Both the position numbers and the translations under genes were made by a program. The notes under the pieces were generated by a model. That model was not told the origin of the DNA. It worked only from the letters and a program-made list of their open reading frames with translations, and made no database searches. Below, in pieces: positions 1-8,600 of a stretch of DNA of 64,000 nt; position 1 is the first letter of the stretch, and the number at the start of each line of letters is the position of its first letter. Location: contig CAZCLK010000001.1 in NCBI GenBank assembly GCA_964499575.1, positions 113,033 through 177,032 on the forward strand, written 5' to 3'. Source of the DNA: JAAYCT01 sp964499575 (GTDB lineage Bacteria; Bacillota; Clostridia; Saccharofermentanales; Saccharofermentanaceae).

Positions 1-64
1 CGCCGCTCCGGCGCCGGACATCGCCCTTCTCACCGAGATCCGCGACCTGTTAAAGAAGGACTGA
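1..64 (+). CDS. mscL: MscL large-conductance mechanosensitive channel, C-terminal end only
   Basis: The window opens inside a gene whose last codons read AAPAPDIALLTEIRDLLKKD before a TGA at 62-64. The ending LLTEIRDLL preceded by an Ala/Pro-rich linker is the conserved cytoplasmic C-terminal helix of MscL, the homopentameric channel that releases solutes during hypo-osmotic shock. Only about 20 residues are visible, so the call rests on this tail alone. The next gene, ilvN, is unrelated in function. Confidence 0.75.
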   Translation, partial: AAPAPDIALLTEIRDLLKKD

Positions 65-80
65 CGCCCGACATTTCGAA

Positions 81-130
81 GATTCATGTCTTTTTCTGGT
101 CGTTTTTCGACCGAAAGGCTGTCATGAATC
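81..130. repeat. Nested inverted repeat between mscL and ilvN
   Basis: GATTCATG at 81-88 is matched by CATGAATC at 123-130. Inside it, GGTCG at 98-102 pairs with CGACC at 108-112 around a T5 loop, with partial pairing between. It would form a long imperfect hairpin in the mscL transcript. No U-run follows, so it is not a clean intrinsic terminator; it may be an mRNA 3' end stabiliser or a factor-dependent stop. Confidence 0.4.
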
Positions 131-190
131 AGCCTTGTGTTGTACTCGCGTAAAAATAGTGATAGGTTTAAAAGAAACGGAGGTGCGAAA

Positions 191-691
191 ATGAGGCATA
201 ATATATCAATTCTTGTCGAAAACCATTCCGGAGTCCTCGCTCGGGTAGCCAATTTGTTCGCCCGACGCGGATTCAATATCGAGAGCCTGGCAGTCGGGAC
301 CACCGCAAATCCTTCGATTTCGAGGATCTCCGTTTCCGTGGCCGCCGACGACGCGGAAATCGTTCAAATCGTCAAACAGTTACATAAACTCCCGATCGTC
401 CTCAAAGTGAAGCGTTTGGAACGTGATGCGCACTTCACCCGGGAACTGGCATTTATCAAGGTGACCTGCGACGATCAGACCCGAACACCGGTCCTTCAGA
501 TCGTCGATATTTTCCGGGGGCACATCGTCGATGTATCCCCCAAAACTGCCACGATTGAAATTTCCGGCGACAGTGATAAAATCGAAGCTCTGATGGAACT
601 GATCACACCGTTCGGAATTCTGGAGGTTGTCCGCACCGGACAGATCTCCATCGAACGCGGCGACCGGGTTCTGTCTCTGGAAAGCGAATAA
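191..691 (+). CDS. ilvN: Acetolactate synthase small (regulatory) subunit
   Basis: This is the regulatory subunit of acetohydroxyacid synthase, which carries out the first common step of Val/Leu/Ile synthesis. The ACT domain begins at once (ISILVENHSGVLARVANLF, then RGFNIESLAVG), as in IlvN/IlvH, followed by a second ACT-like half; at 166 aa the length is normal. The ATG at 191 has a GGAGGT site 6 nt upstream. The frame also runs up to a GTG at 137, which has no ribosome-binding site and would add a non-family leader. The catalytic subunit ilvB is not in the window, which is a slightly unusual arrangement. ilvC follows after 53 nt, so the two are probably co-transcribed. Confidence 0.93.
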   Translation: MRHNISILVENHSGVLARVANLFARRGFNIESLAVGTTANPSISRISVSVAADDAEIVQIVKQLHKLPIVLKVKRLERDAHFTRELAFIKVTCDDQTRTPVLQIVDIFRGHIVDVSPKTATIEISGDSDKIEALMELITPFGILEVVRTGQISIERGDRVLSLESE

Positions 692-744
692 GACCCAATA
701 ATCACCCATAGAAAAATCACGGATACAAACAAGGAGGCATTTTC

Positions 745-1746
745 ATGAAAAAGATCTACAAGGATTCCGAATGCGACACCCGTGCACTGGACGGAAAGAA
801 GGTCGCGATCGTCGGTTACGGAAGTCAAGGTCACGCCCACGCTCTGAACCTTAAAGAAAGCGGTGTCGATGTCATCGTAGCGCTTTACGAGGGGTCCCCT
901 TCCTGGGCGATCGCCGAGAAAGCCGGCCTCAAAGTCATGACCACCGCCGAGGCTACCCGGATTGCGGACGTCATCATGATCCTGATAAACGACGAGAAAC
1001 AGCCGGCTATGTACGAGAAGGATATACTGCCGAACCTTTCCGAAGGGAAAGCTCTGGCATTCGCGCACGGCTTCAATATTCACTTCGGGCGCATTAATCC
1101 GCCCAAGAACATTGACGTGTTCCTGATTGCGCCGAAGGGTCCCGGTCACACCGTTCGTGCCGAATATGAAATCGGCCGCGGCGTACCGTGCCTTTATGCG
1201 GTTTATCAGGATTTTACCGGCAAGTGCAAAGATATCGCATTCGCATACGGCCGCGGGATCGGCGGATCGCGTGCCGGTCTTCTGGAGACCACGTTCCGCG
1301 AAGAAACCGAGACCGATCTGTTCGGTGAGCAGTGCGTCCTTTGCGGCGGAGTCTCCGAACTGATGAAGACCGGTTTCGAGGTCCTTTGCGAAGCCGGATA
1401 TGACCCCGAGAATGCCTACTACGAGTGCATGCACGAGATGAAGCTGATCGTCGATATGGTGTACAAGGGCGGCCTTTCGTTTATGCGCTACTCCATTTCC
1501 GATACGGCCGAATACGGCGACTATTCGATCGGAAAGCGCATCATCACCGACGAGACAAAGAAGGAAATGACGAAGGTCCTTTCCGAGATTCAGGACGGTA
1601 CGTTTGCGCGCAACTGGATCCTTGAAAATCAGTGCGGCCGGATGAATTTCAACGCCAGAAGAAGACTGGAATCCGAGCATCCGATCGAGAAGGTCGGAAA
1701 GGAGCTCCGGGCTCTGATGAGCTGGAACACACCGGCCGCTCAGTAA
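745..1746 (+). CDS. ilvC: Ketol-acid reductoisomerase (NADP+)
   Basis: It converts 2-acetolactate and 2-aceto-2-hydroxybutyrate to dihydroxy-acids in branched-chain amino-acid synthesis, using Mg2+ and NAD(P)H. The 333 residues match a class I enzyme. The N-terminal Rossmann motif VAIVGYGSQGHAHALNLKESG is near residue 20, and the knotted helical domain has the conserved APKGPGHTVR and ETDLFGEQCVLCGG segments with acidic metal ligands. An AAGGAGG site precedes the ATG. It lies directly downstream of ilvN and ends in a strong terminator at 1774-1807. Confidence 0.96.
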   Translation: MKKIYKDSECDTRALDGKKVAIVGYGSQGHAHALNLKESGVDVIVALYEGSPSWAIAEKAGLKVMTTAEATRIADVIMILINDEKQPAMYEKDILPNLSEGKALAFAHGFNIHFGRINPPKNIDVFLIAPKGPGHTVRAEYEIGRGVPCLYAVYQDFTGKCKDIAFAYGRGIGGSRAGLLETTFREETETDLFGEQCVLCGGVSELMKTGFEVLCEAGYDPENAYYECMHEMKLIVDMVYKGGLSFMRYSISDTAEYGDYSIGKRIITDETKKEMTKVLSEIQDGTFARNWILENQCGRMNFNARRRLESEHPIEKVGKELRALMSWNTPAAQ

Positions 1747-1773
1747 GTCCCGTCCGCTATTTGAAGCATACAA

Positions 1774-1807
1774 AAGCGGCGCCCTTCGGGGCGCCGCTTC
1801 ATTTTTT
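1774..1807 (+). terminator. Intrinsic terminator of ilvN-ilvC
   Basis: An 11-bp GC-rich stem (AAGCGGCGCCC against GGGCGCCGCTT) with a tetraloop is followed by ATTTTTTAA. It lies between convergent ilvC and dfx and could serve both, though the A-run on the dfx side is short. Confidence 0.85.
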
Positions 1808-1821
1808 AATGATTCGCTCGC

Positions 1822-2199
1822 TTACGCTTTCCAGAGGCCGTGGAGATTACAATACTCATAGACTTCATAATCTCCTTCGGGGATGGAAAACCACGCAAGG
1901 GGTTCCGCCCCGGGCTGAAGGAATTCAACAAAAACTCCGGATCCGGTCACGAGAATGACGAACTCGATGAAATGCTTTTCAATCATCGGATGAGGAACAT
2001 CGCCCACGTCCACGCGAAGTTTACCGTCTTCGATCCGCACGACCGGTACATGCTTCTCTTTGGCGGCTGTGTCATCTTCTCCGGCAACCAAAAGCTTCAT
2101 CGGCTGTCCGCAGCATACCAATTCCCCGCCGCCTTCATGAAGCAACGTGACAATGTTTCCGCAAATCGGACATCTGTAAATTTTCAGATTTCTGGCCAT
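1822..2199 (-). CDS. dfx: Desulfoferrodoxin / superoxide reductase
   Basis: It reduces superoxide to hydrogen peroxide in the cytoplasm of anaerobes. The 125 residues hold an N-terminal desulforedoxin FeCys4 site (Cys10, Cys13, Cys29, Cys30) and the neelaredoxin-type catalytic centre: Glu48-Lys49-His50, His70, His76, Cys117 and His120 (CNLHGLW). All expected ligands are present, so it is a complete two-iron enzyme. It is the last gene of a perR-rbr-dfx set. The peroxide it makes would be handled by the rubrerythrin just upstream, which fits the usual anaerobic defence pair. Confidence 0.94.
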   Translation of the reverse strand: MARNLKIYRCPICGNIVTLLHEGGGELVCCGQPMKLLVAGEDDTAAKEKHVPVVRIEDGKLRVDVGDVPHPMIEKHFIEFVILVTGSGVFVEFLQPGAEPLAWFSIPEGDYEVYEYCNLHGLWKA

Positions 2200-2234
2200 G
2201 TCATACCTCCTTAATGATCTTCCTTAATATGATC

Positions 2235-2774
2235 TCAATAGTTCGTCGACTGCAGTTCAAAAAAGGCCTTCGGGTGATTGCAGACCGGACACATCTCCGG
2301 CGGTTTTGCGGCAATATGGATATGTCCGCAATTCCCGCATTTCCAAACAACGACGCCGTCCCGCTCAAAGACTTCGCCCTTTTCGATCCGTTCGGCCAAG
2401 AGGCGATAACGTGCCTCATGCTCTTTCTCAACCTTTGCTACGCCTTCAAAAATAGCGGCGATTTGATTGAACCCCTCTTCGCGGGCTTCCTGCGCAAAAC
2501 GCTTGTACATCTCGGTCCACTCGTAGTTCTCTCCGTCGGCGGCATCGATCAGATTGGTCATCGTTTCCGGCACATCGCCGCCATGAAGTGCCTTGAACCA
2601 GAGCTTGGCATGCTCTCTTTCGTTTCCGCTGGTCTCCATGAAAATATTGGAGATTTGAACATATCCGTCCTTTTTTGCTTTCGATGAATAATACGCGTAC
2701 TTGTTCGTCGCCATCGATTCACCGGAAAACGCCTCGTTTAAATTTTTCTCGGTCTTTGAACCATGCAATTCCAT
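2235..2774 (-). CDS. rbr: Rubrerythrin
   Basis: This is a non-haem diiron peroxidase that reduces H2O2 using electrons from rubredoxin-type iron. The 179-aa protein has a ferritin-like four-helix domain with diiron ligand motifs (Glu19, EREH around residues 52-55, EKEHEARY near 117-124) and a C-terminal rubredoxin domain with Cys146, 149, 162 and 165. The chosen ATG gives MELHGSKTEKN, the typical family start, with a GGGAGC site upstream. The frame stays open a further 62 codons, but that extension overlaps perR and looks unlike the family. It lies between perR and dfx. Confidence 0.95.
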   Translation of the reverse strand: MELHGSKTEKNLNEAFSGESMATNKYAYYSSKAKKDGYVQISNIFMETSGNEREHAKLWFKALHGGDVPETMTNLIDAADGENYEWTEMYKRFAQEAREEGFNQIAAIFEGVAKVEKEHEARYRLLAERIEKGEVFERDGVVVWKCGNCGHIHIAAKPPEMCPVCNHPKAFFELQSTNY

Positions 2775-2796
2775 GTTATTGCTCCCTTCGTTTCTA

Positions 2797-3222
2797 TTAT
2801 TTTTCGAAGCATTCCGAACAAACGCCGGAAGCCCGAACTTCATAGTTATGGATCTCAAATTGGTTGAGTATATCGGGCAAGCGGCACCCATCCAGGGCGA
2901 AATCAAATATTTCTCCGCAATGCTCGCAAATAAAATGCCCGTGTTGCTCCATGAACGCATCCAAATGAACCTCGCCTTCGGATGCGCGAATCAAGCGAAG
3001 AAGTCCGGCTGCCTCCAGGGTGTCGACGGTGTTGTAGATTGTCGTCTTGGAAAGTGACGGGTTATCGCTTTTGAGAAAATTGTACACGGTATCTACGGTC
3101 GGGTGATTCCTGTTTTCGATTAAATACCTGTAAACGCCGATTCTTTGCGGAGTCAAGCGTATATTACTACGTGCGAACAATTCAACGATGTCCTGAACGA
3201 CCGTTTGAGAGTGAATGTCCAT
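2797..3222 (-). CDS. perR: Fur-family regulator, PerR-type
   Basis: This is a metal-dependent winged-helix repressor of peroxide-stress genes. The 141 aa show the Fur fold (LTPQRIGVYRYL, then SKTTIYNTVDTLEAAGLL), two CxxC zinc pairs (Cys99/102, Cys135/138) and a PerR-like regulatory site: His40, Asp88, His94, His96, Asp107. An Asp rather than Glu at position 88 is the usual hint for Fe/Mn-sensing PerR instead of Fur, and the neighbours rbr and dfx support this. It heads the operon, with a promoter containing dyad symmetry at 3248-3280, so autoregulation is likely. Zur or Fur function cannot be excluded. Confidence 0.85.
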   Translation of the reverse strand: MDIHSQTVVQDIVELFARSNIRLTPQRIGVYRYLIENRNHPTVDTVYNFLKSDNPSLSKTTIYNTVDTLEAAGLLRLIRASEGEVHLDAFMEQHGHFICEHCGEIFDFALDGCRLPDILNQFEIHNYEVRASGVCSECFEK

Positions 3223-3247
3223 ACACTCTCCTTTCTTGTAATCTTTC

Positions 3248-3280
3248 CATTATAATAATGCGTACGCATATGTTTGTCAA
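3248..3280 (-). promoter_or_regulatory. perR-rbr-dfx promoter with two overlapping dyads
   Basis: Read on the minus strand, TTGACA (3275-3280) is followed after 17 nt by TATTAT (3252-3257); TATAAT at 3249-3254 overlaps it. The core holds a 13-bp perfect dyad CATTATAATAATG (3248-3260), Fur/PerR-box-like in composition, and a 12-bp perfect palindrome ATGCGTACGCAT (3258-3269) filling the spacer. Binding of PerR is inferred. Confidence 0.6.
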
Positions 3281-3311
3281 ACGTTATCCCGCATGTACCG
3301 CGCTCAAAGGA

Positions 3312-3860
3312 TCAACCCTTCCTCTTCTTTTTTTTATCTTTCTTACTGTCTTTTTTCTTCGCTTTCTTATTCTCCAAAATCGATTCTTCCGGGATCTCGG
3401 GCCTCGGAATAACCGCTTTCGGCGTCGGAAGCATCGGTGTTTTTTTCAGCGACGGGCTCTTCACCGGCTCCAGTGCCGCTGTGTTCTTCGGCAGATCGTT
3501 TTCCGGCTTTTCGAGAATCAGATTCGCGAAAAAAGTCTCAAGTTTGTGAACGCCGCCTTTGTTGATCCGGTACCGGACAAATTTACCGGTCTTAACGGAG
3601 TCGACAAGCCCGCAGGAACATAAAAGGCTCATGTGATGAGAAAGCGTCGGTTGTGTGATCGAAAAATGAGTCAGGATCTCTTTTGCACACATTGCTCCGT
3701 TATTCGACAGCGTCATCATGATCTGAAGCCGGGAGGGGTCCGAAATAATCTGAATCAAGCCCGGAACATCGTCTCCGGCGTCGGCCTTCGACAAGGAGTC
3801 ATCACCGCTATTACCGATGTCGGAGATTTTACGCGTCTCGTCCGGTACAATTTTTCCCAT
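3312..3860 (-). CDS. ArsR-family winged-helix regulator with lysine-rich tail
   Basis: A 182-aa transcription factor. Residues about 33-100 form an ArsR/SmtB helix-turn-helix: LIQIISDPSRLQIMMTLSNNG, then ITQPTLSHHMSLLCSCGLV and the wing KTGKFVRYRI. No classic metal site such as ELCVCDL is visible; Cys in CSCG lies after the recognition helix. The remaining 80 residues are proline-rich and end in a Lys/Asp tail (KKDKKKKRKG), unusual for ArsR proteins, which normally stop near 100-120 aa. The ATG follows an AAGGAG site. It lies 12 nt after the DUF4004 gene, probably in one transcript. Its ligand is unknown. Confidence 0.75.
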   Translation of the reverse strand: MGKIVPDETRKISDIGNSGDDSLSKADAGDDVPGLIQIISDPSRLQIMMTLSNNGAMCAKEILTHFSITQPTLSHHMSLLCSCGLVDSVKTGKFVRYRINKGGVHKLETFFANLILEKPENDLPKNTAALEPVKSPSLKKTPMLPTPKAVIPRPEIPEESILENKKAKKKDSKKDKKKKRKG

Positions 3861-3872
3861 TCCTTTACTCCT

Positions 3873-4502
3873 TTACGAAATCAACTGGTCCTTAAGTGCA
3901 TCTTCAAATTCGGACAGATTGGCACACGCGATTACTTCGGTATTTTCTTCCAAAAGGACCTCATCCTCACCGCTGATCAACATCATTAACGGAATCCCCA
4001 TTTTTCTTAAGAGGATTAACTGGTATTCCTTGCTGTTCTTCGCGGACAGATACTTTTCGAGCATTTTCAGGACCTGCTTTGCATCCTCCAGATAAATGCC
4101 GGATAAGCGCATCAGATGGTCGACGACATACATCGAAAACACATCGTCGAAATCCAGCTTCTCCTTGGTCGGAAACACCGATGAAAAGGCCGTAACGGTC
4201 AATTTGCTGACCATATTCAGTTTGACAAAATCACTCATCGGGATGAGAAAGCTTTTGACGTTCGCCGAAAATATTTCTCTCAGTTGATCTGCCGAAAGTT
4301 CCCCCTTAAGTTCCTGGATCTTCCCGACTCGGGCAAGGATTCGCTCTCTCGGAAAAAATGTCGCCTGTCCGGTGCGTGTCGCCCGATGAATGAACCAGGA
4401 TTCCGGTATCAGGTTCATCCTTTTCCACCGGTACAGCGTCCCATAGGAAATTCTTGCGGCCCGGAGGAGGTCCCGCTTTGAAATCAATTCTTCTTCCGGC
4501 AT
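3873..4502 (-). CDS. DUF4004 (YhbD-like) HTH protein
   Basis: A 209-aa cytoplasmic protein. The N-terminus has a MerR-like HTH with the family signature ISYGTLYRWKRMNLIPESWF followed by FFPRERILARVGKIQELK, as in Bacillus YhbD (DUF4004). The C-terminal part is a helical domain without recognised catalytic motifs. In other Firmicutes such genes sit near bactofilins or envelope proteins; none is seen here. The ATG at codon 4 of the open frame is preferred, as GAGGTG lies 6 nt upstream and overlaps the alternative GTG. Its ribosome-binding site begins only a few nt after the U-run of a terminator hairpin, which is odd. Confidence 0.75.
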   Translation of the reverse strand: MPEEELISKRDLLRAARISYGTLYRWKRMNLIPESWFIHRATRTGQATFFPRERILARVGKIQELKGELSADQLREIFSANVKSFLIPMSDFVKLNMVSKLTVTAFSSVFPTKEKLDFDDVFSMYVVDHLMRLSGIYLEDAKQVLKMLEKYLSAKNSKEYQLILLRKMGIPLMMLISGEDEVLLEENTEVIACANLSEFEDALKDQLIS

Positions 4503-4516
4503 ACCATTCACCTCAA

Positions 4517-4553
4517 CAAAAAAGCTGAAGACGATGATTCACGTCTACAGCTT
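4517..4553 (-). terminator. Intrinsic terminator abutting the DUF4004 ribosome-binding site
   Basis: On the minus strand AAGCTGTAGACG pairs with CGTCTTCAGCTT around an 8-nt loop and runs into TTTTTT. It can end transcription of the zinc-ribbon gene (4630-5349). The DUF4004 Shine-Dalgarno follows at once, so this hairpin is also the 5' leader or an attenuator of that gene. Confidence 0.75.
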
Positions 4554-4554
4554 G

Positions 4555-4590
4555 ATTGTACGGTAACAATGTTACAGAGCGTAAACGCTC
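4555..4590 (-). promoter_or_regulatory. Possible DUF4004 promoter with dyads
   Basis: TACAAT (minus strand, 4555-4560) could be a -10 whose start site falls at the foot of the 4517-4553 hairpin. Just upstream are GTAAC-AAT-GTTAC (4563-4575) and GAGCGT-AA-ACGCTC (4577-4590), placed where a MerR-like protein would bind. No good -35 is visible. Confidence 0.35.
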
Positions 4591-4629
4591 AGATGGCAAG
4601 ATTCTTGCCGGTTGGAGTCGAAAACTTCC

Positions 4630-5349
4630 TCAATCGAATCGGGCGGACAATTCATCAAGAATAATGTCGTTAATGTCCTCGAGACTTCCGGCATCGATGA
4701 TATCCTCAATTACATCCGCGAATAAAAAATATGCCGCTACCGAGACCGCGATACTGATGATCAGTCCGATTAATACCCAAATCAGGATTGCCCTGGACAT
4801 CGATTTTCTGTTTTTATTCTTGCCGCCGAAGGCAAATACGAGCAATGCTATGAAACCGACGACCGGAATCGACGCCAGGAACATATACCAGAAAGCCCCC
4901 GCCGTTGTAAACGGTCTGATTTCTTTCGGGGTGCTCTTCAAGGCTTCTTTGGCTTGCTTTTTCGCTTCCTTCTTGGCGGCCTTTTGAGTGGCCTTTTGGG
5001 CGGCCTTATCGGGAACCGGCGCGATTGCCGCAGGAACGGGTGAAGCCGCGATGATTGCCGGTTGCGGGGCAGGCGCGGAAACATTCTCTGAATTATACAC
5101 AGAAGGCTCTTTGACTTCTTCCGATGCTTTTTCCGTCACCGAAACGACGGATTCCCTCGTATCTTCCAATTCCTGTTCCACATAATCAACATTCTCGGCC
5201 GTCTGCTCAAAAGCCGCATCTGCATTTTCCTTGACTTGTTCTTTGATTTCTTCAGCCGCTTCGGACACTGTTTCCATCATATTCGTTCCGCATTCGGGAC
5301 AGAAGACTGCTGCGCCGGTAACTTCGGTCTTACATTTTGGACAAATCAT
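4630..5349 (-). CDS. Zinc-ribbon membrane protein of unknown function
   Basis: A 239-aa protein. The start MICPKCKTEVTGAAVFCPECG forms a zinc ribbon (Cys3, 6, 17, 20). An acidic stretch follows (about 25-90), then an Ala/Pro/Lys-rich linker (about 90-140) and two hydrophobic helices near 152-172 and 188-210, with an acidic C-terminus. Such proteins are common in Clostridia, but I do not recognise a named family. The predicted topology is a cytoplasmic ribbon on a linker anchored by a hairpin of two TM segments. The gene is followed by the terminator at 4517-4553 and preceded by tRNA-Val on the same strand. Confidence 0.65.
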   Translation of the reverse strand: MICPKCKTEVTGAAVFCPECGTNMMETVSEAAEEIKEQVKENADAAFEQTAENVDYVEQELEDTRESVVSVTEKASEEVKEPSVYNSENVSAPAPQPAIIAASPVPAAIAPVPDKAAQKATQKAAKKEAKKQAKEALKSTPKEIRPFTTAGAFWYMFLASIPVVGFIALLVFAFGGKNKNRKSMSRAILIWVLIGLIISIAVSVAAYFLFADVIEDIIDAGSLEDINDIILDELSARFD

Positions 5350-5445
5350 TCCTTTCCCTCCTTTATCTTTTCCACAACATGATATGGATAATTATATCAC
5401 ATCAGCCTTGATTTATTCAGTAAAAAACAACCGGATAAATCATAA

Positions 5446-5486
5446 TAAAAAAGAAACCCTTCACCGGATTTGCTCTCCGGCAAAGG
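5446..5486 (-). terminator. Terminator after tRNA-Val
   Basis: On the minus strand an imperfect stem CCTTTGCCGG / CCGGTGAAGG is followed by TTTCTTTTTT, 10-50 nt beyond the tRNA 3' end. Confidence 0.65.
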
Positions 5487-5498
5487 ATCCCGTAGGTC

Positions 5499-5575
5499 TG
5501 GTGGGTAGTAATGGACTCGAACCATCGACCCCTTGCATGTCAAGCAAGTACTCTAACCAGCTGAGCTAACCACCC
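5499..5575 (-). tRNA. tRNA-Val(GAC)
   Basis: A 77-nt cloverleaf: acceptor GGGTGGT / ACTACCC, anticodon arm CTTGC-TTGACAT-GCAAG with anticodon GAC, T-arm with GGTTCGAGTCC, and encoded CCA. The gene stands alone with its own promoter and terminator. Confidence 0.95.
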
Positions 5576-5587
5576 AAACGCTTAATG

Positions 5588-5616
5588 ATTATACTTAAAA
5601 AAAACCCGGCTGTCCA
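5588..5616 (-). promoter_or_regulatory. tRNA-Val promoter
   Basis: Minus strand TGGACA, 17-nt spacer with a T-run, TATAAT; the tRNA 5' end is 12 nt after the -10. Confidence 0.65.
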
Positions 5617-5668
5617 TAGCAAAAAAAGCATTTCCTTTGGGCGGAATCCGATCGGACATACGCGTTCG

Positions 5669-8600
5669 TTATTCGAGAATCGTTCCCTTAACGATGACGA
5701 ATTGTCCGGGCAGAAGCGTCAATCGTCCGCTTTGGTTCCTGCGTTTTGCGGATGCGATCCTTTCGCCGGTATCAGAATATTGATCGACGGTGATCTGATC
5801 GAGGCGATACTGTGTTTCGATACGGAATTGTCTCGTTTGGTCGCCGGTATTGGTAACAATGATGCATATGGAATTACCTTCGATGTAAGCAAACGCACCG
5901 GTATCCTGTGCTGTCATGCCGGTTTTCTCAGAGGATTGCTCTTCGTCTGCCGGAACGGGAGAAACCGCGGAAATATTCAGCGGTGATCCGGAAATGGAAA
6001 CGTTCAGAGCCGAAACGCAGGAAAAAAGCGTCCTGACATTGTCTTCGACAATTCCGCTTTCCCGGATTCCGAGCGCCTCCGACGCGATAAAATCAGCCTT
6101 CCCGAAATCATAGAAACTATCCGTCCCCGACAGGTCGGCACAAATCACCGATGTGCGATGCCCGAGGTCATGGAGGAAAAAGTCGACATACGCAGCCGCA
6201 GTTACGACGGTATTGGTTTTTCTGATCCCGCCCGACACCTCTTCATCCGTCAGAATGCGAAAATTTGCCGAGCCGATCCATTCCCCTACGTTTTCTCTCG
6301 GGCGCGACAGGATTCTGGGAATCCGATCGTAATAATCCAGATAACCTGCCGTTATTATACCCGCGGGTACGGCAGGCTCCGGGTCCGGCTCCGGCTGCTC
6401 GAACACGGTCAATCCGTCGATGAACAGGGCTGTTGAATGAAAATCCGCAAGAGACAGCATGGATCCGCCCGAATAATTCATACCGTCCAGGAAAAGGATC
6501 CGATCCTTTATATCCAGGTAATGCGGTGAAGATTTAATAATGTTGATGATAAAATCAACAAAAGCGCCTTTTTGAAGATCGGTTTTGAACAGGCTCGCTG
6601 TGTCGGAAATTTCGAAAACAATTCGTTCGAATTGCGCACTCCACGGTACCGCGGTACCGTTTTCTATGCGCATTTTCCCGTAAGGGTCGGATATGCTGCC
6701 GCACAGATATTCCATCAGATGCTCGATTTGCTCCTGTCCGACCGATGATTCAATCACCAGCCACGGGTTCGCCTTTGCGTATCGAGTCAGCACCAGAGAT
6801 TGTTCAATCGATACACAACCCGGCGTCTCATATCCACGCCCGTCTATGTTTCTTCCGCCTTCGTTGCCGATCGGATCGTAGTAAGAATCCGACGATATAT
6901 CGGGTAATCCGAAGGAGATGTTCGACAACCGTAAATAACTCGGATGAAGATCAAGAATCATATCCTGGTATTCCACGGGTATCGATTCCGAAGCAAATCG
7001 ATCGGGACCGAAGAACACCTTATCAATAAACAGTTCTCCTTTCCCCGAGTAACCGATATTTAATCGAATGTCTCCGGCATCGTCCCCGCATGCTTCCGCG
7101 GGAAGAACGAGCACAGCCGAATAGTGTCTCCAGTTATTTCCCACTTCGGAAAAAACAGTTCCGACGGAATCAAAATCGCCGGATAGCCACACCATAACCT
7201 CTTTATCCGTCATGTCGTTTTGCTTGAGCCATACTTCAATACGGTAAAATGTCTTTTCGTATAAGTCGCGCGAGCCCTCCTTTGAAAGGACTTGAGAAAC
7301 GAACCGCGCGTCGGCATAATCGCCTTTGGGTTCCGCGTATAATTTCAAAGAAGAATCCCCGCCCGAAGGAGGAGCATCATCCGAAATCTGCGCCGCCGCA
7401 TCACTGCCGAACAATTGCCACAATCCGTCTGAGGATTTTTGGCTCACTCCGTCAAATACCGCTTCCTGATGTGTAAGAAAACACATGTCTCCGGCTGCGA
7501 TCCGGGTATCCGTCAAATGCTCTCCGTATTCAACCCGGGTCAACAAGCGGGTTGAATAAAAGGCTCCGTCACGAAACAGGACGACCCTTCCGTCCGACGA
7601 TCGGCCGAATACTTTCACGGGCGCAGTTGACGGAGCGTATAATTCCTTCCACACGAGATGATCTTCGGAAAGAATATACGTTTTTCCGTCCTCAGTCAGC
7701 AATAACACCTCGCCGGAAAGATCAACCATGACCGATTGAGGTACCGCGATCTCTCCCCGTTCTGTTGCGGTCTGATATCCCGAAAATGCAAAACGTCCGG
7801 TATCGGTGTCGTACGCTCCGAACGCGATTTCTCCGGAGTCTCCGACGACAATATATTTCCCGTCATGATACGTCGCGCACAAAAGGTCCGCTGAGCTTTC
7901 GGGAAATGGTTTTTCACTGTCGTCGAGAGGTCTGAACAAAAGACCGTTGGACGTTGTGAGCATTGCTTTGTTCGCCCCGATCAACAGGGCTGTGCCCCCG
8001 TCACTGACGGCGGCAAGTATATCCGATCGCACTTGATTTTCGATCGTAATCACAACCCCGTCGCAATACGACAGTATCGTGCCCCCGTCGCCTGCGGCGA
8101 GAATGACTTTCCCCACCGAGGTGACGGCTCTGGGCGATTCCTCGATTGCGACCTCCGGACTTTCGGAATTGAAATTCTTGCCGTCGGTTGAGGTGAATAT
8201 CGACCAGTTTTCCGTTAGCACATTGAATCGGCCTCCCGCTTCGGACGCGGCAATAAGCGGTGCGTGCACCGGAAGGTCAAAGATTCTCCTGGACGCAGTC
8301 GTTATATCCGTTATACACTGTCCGTTCCTCGAAAAAGCGAGCGTGTTGCCGGACGATGAGACGATAAAGCTTATTTCCGGGTCTGTCTCGGTCAACCCTT
8401 CCATTCTGGTTTGCGGACCGAATTGGCTTTCCTTAAAATCAACGACATCGGACAATAGTTTTTGAACCATTTTGCCCTGCTCATCCAAGGACATAATCCG
8501 AACGGTCCCTCCCACAAAACTCCCGTCCGAGTAAGCCCTGCCGCTCTGAGCGTCCTGAAGCAGATAGACATAATCTTCCGAGCCCTCAAACACGGTAAAC

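Noticed and set aside
137..190. Earlier GTG start for ilvN
   Set aside because: No ribosome-binding site and an atypical N-terminus; the ATG at 191 has GGAGGT.
496..1773. 425-codon open frame antisense to ilvN-ilvC
   Set aside because: The plus strand encodes textbook IlvN and IlvC with ribosome-binding sites. The antisense frame has no family motifs and is a by-product of codon bias.
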